Source: Rhodoferax sp. (GTDB taxonomy: Bacteria; Pseudomonadota; Gammaproteobacteria; Burkholderiales; Burkholderiaceae_C). Taken from it: DNA of 8,396 bases. The DNA is taken from positions 1 to 8,396 of the forward strand of contig JAQTSL010000151.1 in NCBI GenBank assembly GCA_028711355.1, given 5' to 3'. This document shows, in pieces, positions 1 to 3,939 of the stretch. The notes below the pieces were generated by a model. The model ran no database searches and was not told the origin of the DNA. It worked only from the letters and a program-made list of their open reading frames with translations. Numbering within the stretch: the stretch's first letter is position 1; each line of letters starts with the position of its first letter. The position numbers were made by a program, and so were the translations under genes.

Positions 1-156
1 TTCAAAGGGATTAAGACTTCCGCCACGCCCATGGTATGCACAACTGGAAAGTAAATACCCGCCCTGAATTCAAAGGGATTAAGACGCTGATCGCGGCCAA
101 ATAATCCGGTCCAAAGTCGAAGTAAATACCCGCCCTGAATTCAAAGGGATTAAGAC
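1..156 (+). CRISPR. CRISPR array, terminal part (2.5 repeats, 2 spacers)
   Basis: Two identical copies of a repeat of about 37 bp lie at 49-85 and 120-156, and the last 17 bases of a third copy open the window at 1-17. The shared unit starts AAGTAAATACCC and ends GGGATTAAGAC; the leading AA may be chance, so the true repeat could be 35 bp. An internal CCCT/AGGG inverted pair around GAATTC could form a short crRNA hairpin. The spacers at 18-48 and 86-119 are unrelated to each other. The 3' end ATTAAGAC resembles the ATTGAAAC-type 8-nt handle, which suggests + strand transcription with the leader to the left, outside the window. This would then be the leader-distal end, although its last repeat is not degenerate. 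No cas gene is present, so the type cannot be assigned; the repeat length and handle would fit type III or type I. Confidence 0.88.
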
Positions 157-212
157 CCATGTGCCTTCTTAAGTGAGGCCTATGCCATGATCCCGGGACC
201 CAAGAGCACGCG

Positions 213-446
213 TCGATTGAGGTTTTGTCACGCAGGACCGCCATTTATGACCAGCGCCACGGGGTCGCCTGGTACTGGCTGGTGCACCCTGGCTCAGTCA
301 GCGTTTATCTGCTGATCAATTTGGCCTATGACCAACCGGCGGTGTTTGGGCCAGAATACAAAATCTCACTACTGGCTTTCCCCGATCTGGTCATCCCGGT
401 GGCCGTCATCTTTCGTGACCTGCCGCCGTTGGAGCCTAACGCGTAA
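213..446 (+). pseudogene. Uma2-family (DUF820) endonuclease, C-terminal remnant
   Basis: The frame reads SIEVLS, then RRTAIYDQRHGVAWYWLVHP, and ends PPLEPNA at a TAA stop. This matches the C-terminal half of Uma2 proteins (PD-(D/E)XK nuclease fold), whose core runs roughly PDLVIEVLS, a stretch of about 10 residues, then a K/R-x-x-x-Y..GV.EYWLVDP segment. Here EVLS joins directly to RRTAIYD, so the intervening conserved stretch appears deleted. Nothing upstream resembles the N-terminal half with the catalytic Asp. The frame is open back to a TGA at 174-176, but that part (GHDPGTQEHA) is not Uma2-like. A TTG at 225 could start a 73-residue protein but has no convincing ribosome site. I read it as a decayed fragment 60 bp past the CRISPR array. 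The family assignment is from memory of the motif. Confidence 0.6.
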
Positions 447-533
447 CCCCTGCCACAGCACAGGGTAGCACCAGCAACACCTGCTACAAAACCAGGTTGG
501 AGCCTAACGCGTAGCCCCTGCCACAGCACAGGG
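428..533. repeat. Tandem-like duplication: 38-bp unit twice at 68-bp spacing
   Basis: Copy one (428-465) and copy two (496-533) begin GTTGGAGCCTAACGCGTA and differ at one base (GTAAC versus GTAGC). Both end in CCCTG-CCACAGCA-CAGGG, a 5-bp hairpin with an 8-nt loop. The 30 bp between them holds a second hairpin, GTAGCA (465-470) with TGCTAC (482-487). After copy two, CACCTGCT (536-543) recurs as it does after copy one (479-486), but about 11 bp closer, so the second period seems to have lost bases. Copy one supplies the last codons and stop of the Uma2 remnant. Origin unknown; a local duplication in decaying sequence is the simplest reading. Confidence 0.85.
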
Positions 534-945
534 CTCACCTGCTCGATCAGCACCCGGCAGCGCGCCCTACTTCGGGCCAAGGCAGCGCTTTGCTGAGCCA
601 ACTGTGCCGCACCGCTCGTACCCACGCGACCCGCACCGTTCACCGTGTGTCAAGGTTGATTTCAGGGATTTGATCGCAGACGACCCTGGATAGCCATTGG
701 AGTTGCTGATTTTGTCCCTCGGCTTTGATTAATGTCAATTAAAAATCAGACCAACACTGTTTCAATGCGGCGGCTATGGCGTTGCTGGCAAAAATTTTTG
801 AATAAATAGTAAGTCCCGCAACGGACAGCTTAGTGACTTGCAACAAAAGATGAACAACTCTGGATTGGTTGTAGCGATGGCACCTGTTAAGGTTTTTCCG
901 TTTGATTGGCGAGGGCGAAGTGGTTTTTCACATAAAGGATGGGCA
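534..945. other. Gene-free region upstream of the cytochrome operon
   Basis: I see no convincing gene here. The left part (about 534-650) is GC-rich and belongs to a minus-strand open frame (326-643) that may be another decayed gene. The right part (about 650-945) is more AT-rich and looks regulatory. It contains an FNR-like dyad at 725-738 and an A/T-rich stretch at 789-811. From a TTG at 838 the frame is open into the cytochrome gene, but that 36-codon extension would place a signal peptide deep inside the protein, so I treat it as leader RNA. Confidence 0.5.
725..738 (+). promoter_or_regulatory. FNR/Anr-like binding site and candidate promoter
   Basis: The sequence TTGAT-TAAT-GTCAA matches the FNR-family consensus TTGAT-N4-ATCAA at nine of the ten defined positions. 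Its centre is at about 731.5. A class II activated promoter, centred at -41.5, would start near 773, and TTCAAT at 761-766 lies where a -10 box should be (4 of 6 to TATAAT). This suggests oxygen-limited induction of the cytochrome operon, with a leader RNA of about 170 nt. A single short site is weak evidence, and the start site is inferred only from spacing. Confidence 0.38.
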
Positions 946-2022
946 ATGTCTGCGGTGCACTATATTTTTTCTGTATTACTCGCTTCGGCAGTGGCGTTTT
1001 CAACGACACTTTTCGCACAAACCCCACCAGCGACCGTGCCAACATCACCGACCTTCGCTGCCCGTGGCCTGCCACCCGGGGTGCTGGCCCCCCTGGCGGG
1101 CAAACCAGTCTCAGCCCACGCACCTTTTGAAGCGGGCGACTGCAATCTCTGTCATGCCAATAGCGACCCCAAGCAGCCCGGGCCGCTGGTCAAGCCAGTG
1201 TCAGCACTGTGCCTGAGCTGCCATGAAGAATTTCAAGATGTGCTCAAGCGCGCACACGCGCACCCCCCGGCAAAAACGTCCTGCACCAATTGCCACAACC
1301 CGCACAATGCCAATTACCCCAAATTGCTGCTGCAAGAGACCGGTCAGTTGTGTACCGGTTGCCACAAGGACACTGCCAAAATCATGACCAGCGCCAGCGT
1401 GCCGCACAAGGCGCTGAGCACTGGTGCCCAGTGCCTCAATTGCCACAACCCGCACGCCAGCAAGGTAGAAAAACTACTGCTCCAGCTCCCCTTTGACCTG
1501 TGCCTGAGCTGCCACAACGTTGATACCATGGTGGGTGTCAATGGCAAACCGCTGCAAAACATGAAAGCCTGGCTTGACAACAACAAGCATTGGCATGGCC
1601 CGGTGGCCTCCAAGGACTGCGTGGCTTGCCATAAGCCGCACGGCGGCAGCAACTTCCGGTTGCTTATAGAAAACTACCCGAAAGAGTTCTACGCACCTTA
1701 CGATGTAACCACCTACGCGTTGTGCTTTACCTGCCACGAAGACGAAGCTTTCTCAACCGCCCAGACCACCACCCTGACGCGCTTTCGCGATGGCGAAAAG
1801 AACCTGCATTTTGTCCACTTGCAGCAGCCCGGCCGGGGCCGCACCTGCCGCGCCTGCCATGAAGTTCATGCCTCCAAGCAAAAACGCCATATCCGCGACG
1901 GCGTGCCTTATGGCTCGGGCGGCTGGGTTCTGAAACTCAACTACCAACAAACGCCCACCGGCGGCTCGTGCGCGAAAACTTGCCATCAAGAACGCGGTTA
2001 CGTGAACCGCAAGGCGCCTTAA
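946..2022 (+). CDS. Periplasmic decaheme c-type cytochrome (doubled CXXCH type)
   Basis: An exported electron carrier of 358 aa, counted from the ATG at 946. AAAGGA at 935-940 is a good ribosome site, and the ATG begins an uncleaved signal peptide (SAVHYIFSVLLASAVAFS, probable cleavage after LFA). There is no lipobox cysteine, so a soluble periplasmic protein is expected. Heme-binding Cys-X-X-Cys-His motifs begin at residues 66, 89, 113, 136, 163, 186, 225, 260 and 301. A tenth, CAKTCH at 342, has three residues between the cysteines. Paired motifs separated by NPH and LLL..P..LC spacing match the doubled CXXCH family (cytochrome c3-like). Many His residues outside the motifs can act as distal ligands. 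It abuts the next gene (TAA directly followed by ATG), so the two are co-transcribed. Likely role: passing electrons through the periplasm, possibly for metal or extracellular electron exchange as in Geobacter or Rhodoferax. Partners are not shown by the sequence. Confidence 0.92.
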   Translation: MSAVHYIFSVLLASAVAFSTTLFAQTPPATVPTSPTFAARGLPPGVLAPLAGKPVSAHAPFEAGDCNLCHANSDPKQPGPLVKPVSALCLSCHEEFQDVLKRAHAHPPAKTSCTNCHNPHNANYPKLLLQETGQLCTGCHKDTAKIMTSASVPHKALSTGAQCLNCHNPHASKVEKLLLQLPFDLCLSCHNVDTMVGVNGKPLQNMKAWLDNNKHWHGPVASKDCVACHKPHGGSNFRLLIENYPKEFYAPYDVTTYALCFTCHEDEAFSTAQTTTLTRFRDGEKNLHFVHLQQPGRGRTCRACHEVHASKQKRHIRDGVPYGSGGWVLKLNYQQTPTGGSCAKTCHQERGYVNRKAP

Positions 2023-2853
2023 ATGCCGCTGCCAACCATCAAGCGATTGGTCTTGTTGCTGGTCGTGTTCCCAGCGCTGGCGGGCATGGGTCTGGCGGCC
2101 AGCGCCCATGCTGACATCGGCACACCCGTTGCCAACCTTGAGATGGCGACGCTACAGGGCAGCAAACTGCCGCTGCTGGCCGAGAGCGGCAGCACCGTGC
2201 TGTTTTTCTTTCGGCCGCGGCAAGAGCGCTCCCGCACGGCATTGCAAGACCTGGAGCCGTGTTTGAAGGAGTTCGCTGGCAAATCGCTGCGCCTGGTGGG
2301 TGTGGTCTCAGGCTCAGTAGCGCTGCCGGATGTAAGCGCTCTGGTGCAAGAAACCGGTTTTACTGCCCCGGTAATGATAGACGCGGGCGACGCGCTTTAT
2401 GGCAGTCTGGCCCTGGCCATGCACCCCGTGGTGGCGGTGATCGGGCCAGACCATAAGCTGGCCGCGTTTGAACCCTACCGGACGATTGATTTTTGTGCGG
2501 TGTTGCGCTCGCGCCTACACCTTCTATTGGGTGACATCTCTGAGTCGCAGATGCAGCGCACGCTGAGCCCCGAGCGCGCCAGCGAGGGCGGCCAGACGCA
2601 ACTAGCACGCCGCTACCGGGCCATGGCTGCCATGCTGTTCAACAGCAAGAACTATGACAAAGCACTGGCAAGTGTGCGCCAGAGCCTCGCGCACGACCCC
2701 AATCTGGCCAGTGCGCAAACGCTGCTAGGGCAGATTCTGGCCGCACAAGGCCATTGCGCTCAGGCTCAAGCCGCCTTCCAGCAAGCGCTGGCGCTGGACG
2801 CCAGCCTGAGTCCGGCCAGCCAGACCGCATCGAGTTGCCCGGCAGCGGGCTAA
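2023..2853 (+). CDS. Periplasmic thioredoxin-fold protein lacking CXXC, with TPR repeats
   Basis: A 276-aa protein whose ATG directly follows the stop of the decaheme gene, with AAGG a few bases upstream. Residues 1-30 form a signal peptide ending in AHA. Residues about 31-170 look like an AhpC/redoxin or thioredoxin fold: beta strands STVLFFF and LRLVGVVSG, and a HPVVAVIGPDHKL segment at 134-146 that matches the cis-proline/beta-hairpin part of the fold. Where an active CXXC should follow the FFF strand, the sequence is RPRQERS, so the redox centre is absent. Cysteines remain at 80, 158, 245 and 272. Residues about 194-261 form two TPR units (NYDKALASVRQSLAHDPN, then a second ending ALALDAS). 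TPRs mediate protein contacts, so a scaffolding or assembly role for the flanking cytochromes is plausible but inferred. No named family is recognised. Confidence 0.85.
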   Translation: MPLPTIKRLVLLLVVFPALAGMGLAASAHADIGTPVANLEMATLQGSKLPLLAESGSTVLFFFRPRQERSRTALQDLEPCLKEFAGKSLRLVGVVSGSVALPDVSALVQETGFTAPVMIDAGDALYGSLALAMHPVVAVIGPDHKLAAFEPYRTIDFCAVLRSRLHLLLGDISESQMQRTLSPERASEGGQTQLARRYRAMAAMLFNSKNYDKALASVRQSLAHDPNLASAQTLLGQILAAQGHCAQAQAAFQQALALDASLSPASQTASSCPAAG

Positions 2854-2859
2854 CGCGCT

Positions 2860-2864
2860 TTAAA
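2860..2864. repeat. Target site duplication, left copy (TTAAA)
   Basis: TTAAA immediately outside the left inverted repeat of the mobile element, identical to 3099-3103. Removing the element and one copy restores a junction in which only 10 nt separate the stop of the TPR gene from the ATG of the heptaheme gene. Confidence 0.85.
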
Positions 2865-3098
2865 CCTAGATTCCTCAGTTGACCGCTGATTGTTGTCACT
2901 AACTGCCTATGAACATTGTTTTTTTTTACTTTGATCGAGTTAACCATTTGGGTGATAGCGCTACGCACCCGATTGAGCCACTGGCAACGCGCCTGGGGGC
3001 GTTGCTTCTCCTTGCGGGCAGGAGCCCGCTGCGTCGTCGCGCCTACCCATGCACATCGCCAGCGGCCCACTCGGGCGCGTCCAACTGAGAAATCTAGG
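2865..3098. mobile_element. Non-autonomous transposable element (MITE), IS1380-like ends
   Basis: The element runs from CCTAGATTCCTCAGTTG (2865-2881) to CAACTGAGAAATCTAGG (3082-3098). These ends are inverted repeats matching at 16 of 17 positions. TTAAA directly precedes it (2860-2864) and directly follows it (3099-3103), a 5-bp target site duplication. The 234 bp hold no transposase or other plausible gene. Inside are a GGGTG/CACCC hairpin around TAGCGCTA (2950-2970), a GCAACGC/GCGTTGC hairpin (2984-3005), a GCGGGC/GCCCGC hairpin (3014-3029) and a T9 tract (2919-2927). A CCTAGATT terminus and a 4-5 bp AT-rich target duplication recall the IS1380 family, of which ISEcp1 is a member, so a relative of that family may have mobilised it; this is inference. 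It separates the second and third cytochrome-operon genes. Confidence 0.88.
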
Positions 3099-3103
3099 TT
3101 AAA
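3099..3103. repeat. Target site duplication, right copy (TTAAA), overlapping a start codon
   Basis: TTAAA immediately outside the right inverted repeat. Its last A (3103) is the first base of the ATG of the heptaheme cytochrome, so the element lies 4 bp before the start codon. Its terminal TAGG is the only Shine-Dalgarno-like string near that start. Confidence 0.85.
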
Positions 3104-3705
3104 TGCAGCTTAGAAATGCCGCTTCGGCAGCCGGTTTCGCTCTGCTGCTGGCGGCGACTCAGCTTGCGGTGGCCGAGATGGATTGTCTGTACTGCCACCG
3201 CACGATGACAAAAAAAAAGGTGGTCCATGCGGCCGTGCACATGGGCTGCCCAAGCTGCCACGACAACCTGGATGTCAGCAGGGTGCCACACCTGAACAAG
3301 GGGCCTTTTGCCAAAGGCCTACGCGCTGAGGTGCCCGCGCTGTGCATCAGTTGCCATGAACAGGCCCTGTTTGAGGGCAATATGGTGCATGCCCCGGTCA
3401 ACACCGGCTTGTGCCTCGATTGCCACAACCCGCACACCAGCAACTACCCGGGCCTGCTTAACATGAAACCGGCCTCACTCTGCCTGAACTGCCACTCCGA
3501 CATCGAGAATAGCGAGCATTTGATTTCAGGTCTGAGCACCAAGGGGCATCCACTGGGCAACAGCAAAGAAGTCGCGCCAGACCCCAAGCGGCCGGGCAAA
3601 ATGTTTTATTGCGCCAGTTGCCACGAGCCACATCGTTCCACCCTGCCCAAGCTCACCCGCTACGGTGACGGCATGACTTCTTGCCAAACCTGCCACGACA
3701 AATAG
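3103..3705 (+). CDS. Periplasmic heptaheme c-type cytochrome
   Basis: A 200-aa exported multiheme cytochrome. Residues 1-24 form a signal peptide with an AVA cleavage site and no lipobox. Seven Cys-X-X-Cys-His motifs begin at residues 28, 49, 81, 104, 127, 170 and 194, and the protein ends four residues into the last one's trailing sequence (CHDK). The middle pair (CLDCHNPHTSNYPGLL and CLNCH) closely resembles the doubled CXXCH units of the upstream decaheme protein, so the two share ancestry or interact. The ATG at 3103 is the only start that keeps the signal peptide. Its upstream context now comes from a mobile element end, giving only a weak AGG ribosome site 4 nt away. A nine-A tract (3210-3218) encodes the KKK between hemes one and two. 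Likely role: a small partner that hands electrons to or from the decaheme protein. Confidence 0.9.
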   Translation: MQLRNAASAAGFALLLAATQLAVAEMDCLYCHRTMTKKKVVHAAVHMGCPSCHDNLDVSRVPHLNKGPFAKGLRAEVPALCISCHEQALFEGNMVHAPVNTGLCLDCHNPHTSNYPGLLNMKPASLCLNCHSDIENSEHLISGLSTKGHPLGNSKEVAPDPKRPGKMFYCASCHEPHRSTLPKLTRYGDGMTSCQTCHDK

Positions 3706-3821
3706 TGGCGCGCCAGTGCGTGACAGCGCCTGTGGCGTCATGCGAGCGCGTCATTCACTCAATTTTTGAAGTGCCAGTTTGGGTCAGTCATTGCAGTGAG
3801 TTAAGTGGACACTGCCGGTCT

Positions 3822-3827
3822 TAAAAT
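3822..3827 (+). promoter_or_regulatory. Candidate -10 element for metH and its riboswitch
   Basis: TAAAAT (5 of 6 to the sigma-70 -10 consensus) ends 7 bp before the first base of riboswitch stem P1 (3835), which is where a transcript would be expected to begin. No good -35 box stands out; TTAAGT at 3801-3806 is close but has short spacing. The 229 bp before the riboswitch-proximal region and after the heptaheme stop otherwise hold only weak hairpins (3721-3740, 3756-3773). Confidence 0.42.
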
Positions 3828-3834
3828 CGCACCC

Positions 3835-3899
3835 ATCCAAGGAGCGTTGCAGCAAGCCCCCCGGTTTGCCAGGCTTGGATAGTCCTAACGACGCTCACC
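3835..3899 (+). promoter_or_regulatory. SAH riboswitch aptamer
   Basis: The leader of metH carries the hallmark core of the S-adenosylhomocysteine riboswitch: GGAGCGTTGCAGC (3841-3853), then GCCAGGCTTGG (3868-3878), then ACGCTCACC (3891-3899). The secondary structure is supported directly. P1 pairs ATCCAAG (3835-3841) with CTTGGAT (3874-3880), seven pairs. P2 pairs CAAGCC (3853-3858) with GGTTTG (3863-3868), including one G-U. The pseudoknot pairs GAGCGT (3842-3847) with ACGCTC (3891-3896), six pairs. In known examples SAH accumulation turns on genes that recycle or consume homocysteine, including ahcY and metH, mainly in beta- and some gammaproteobacteria. Confidence 0.93.
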
Positions 3900-3935
3900 T
3901 GATTTGTATCTTAATTTTTTTTGCCCTCAGGTGAG
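3894..3935 (+). promoter_or_regulatory. Riboswitch expression platform masking the metH ribosome site
   Basis: CTCACCTGA (3894-3902) is exactly complementary over nine bases to TCAGGTGAG (3927-3935), which contains the metH Shine-Dalgarno AGGTGAG (3929-3935). The first three bases, CTC, are also the last three of the aptamer pseudoknot strand. The two pairings therefore compete: with SAH bound the pseudoknot holds CTC and frees the ribosome site; without it the nine-base hairpin hides it. This predicts translational ON control. A T8 tract lies in the loop but follows no GC-rich stem, so a terminator mechanism is unlikely. Confidence 0.8.
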
Positions 3936-3939
3936 TTGT

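Noticed and set aside
11..244. Minus-strand open frame across the CRISPR array
   Set aside because: It is made of CRISPR repeats and spacers; the translated repetition of FEFRAGIYF and LNSGRVFTF arises from the repeats in shifted frames.
455..540. c-di-GMP (GEMM) riboswitch suggested by CACAGCACAGGG upstream of a cytochrome gene
   Set aside because: Only a short resemblance to the first conserved segment; the GACGCAAAGCC-type segment and second stem are missing, and the string is part of a simple duplication.
838..945. TTG start giving the decaheme cytochrome a 36-residue extension
   Set aside because: It would bury the signal peptide in mid-protein and has no ribosome site; AAAGGA at 935-940 serves the ATG at 946.
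3721..3773. Intrinsic terminator after the heptaheme cytochrome
   Set aside because: The imperfect stem at 3721-3740 is 20 bases away from a T5 run, and the stem at 3756-3773 has no T tail, so neither fits a standard terminator.
3904..3939. TTG start giving metH a 12-residue extension
   Set aside because: The TTG lies in the expression platform of the riboswitch and upstream of the Shine-Dalgarno AGGTGAG, which is correctly spaced for the ATG at 3940.
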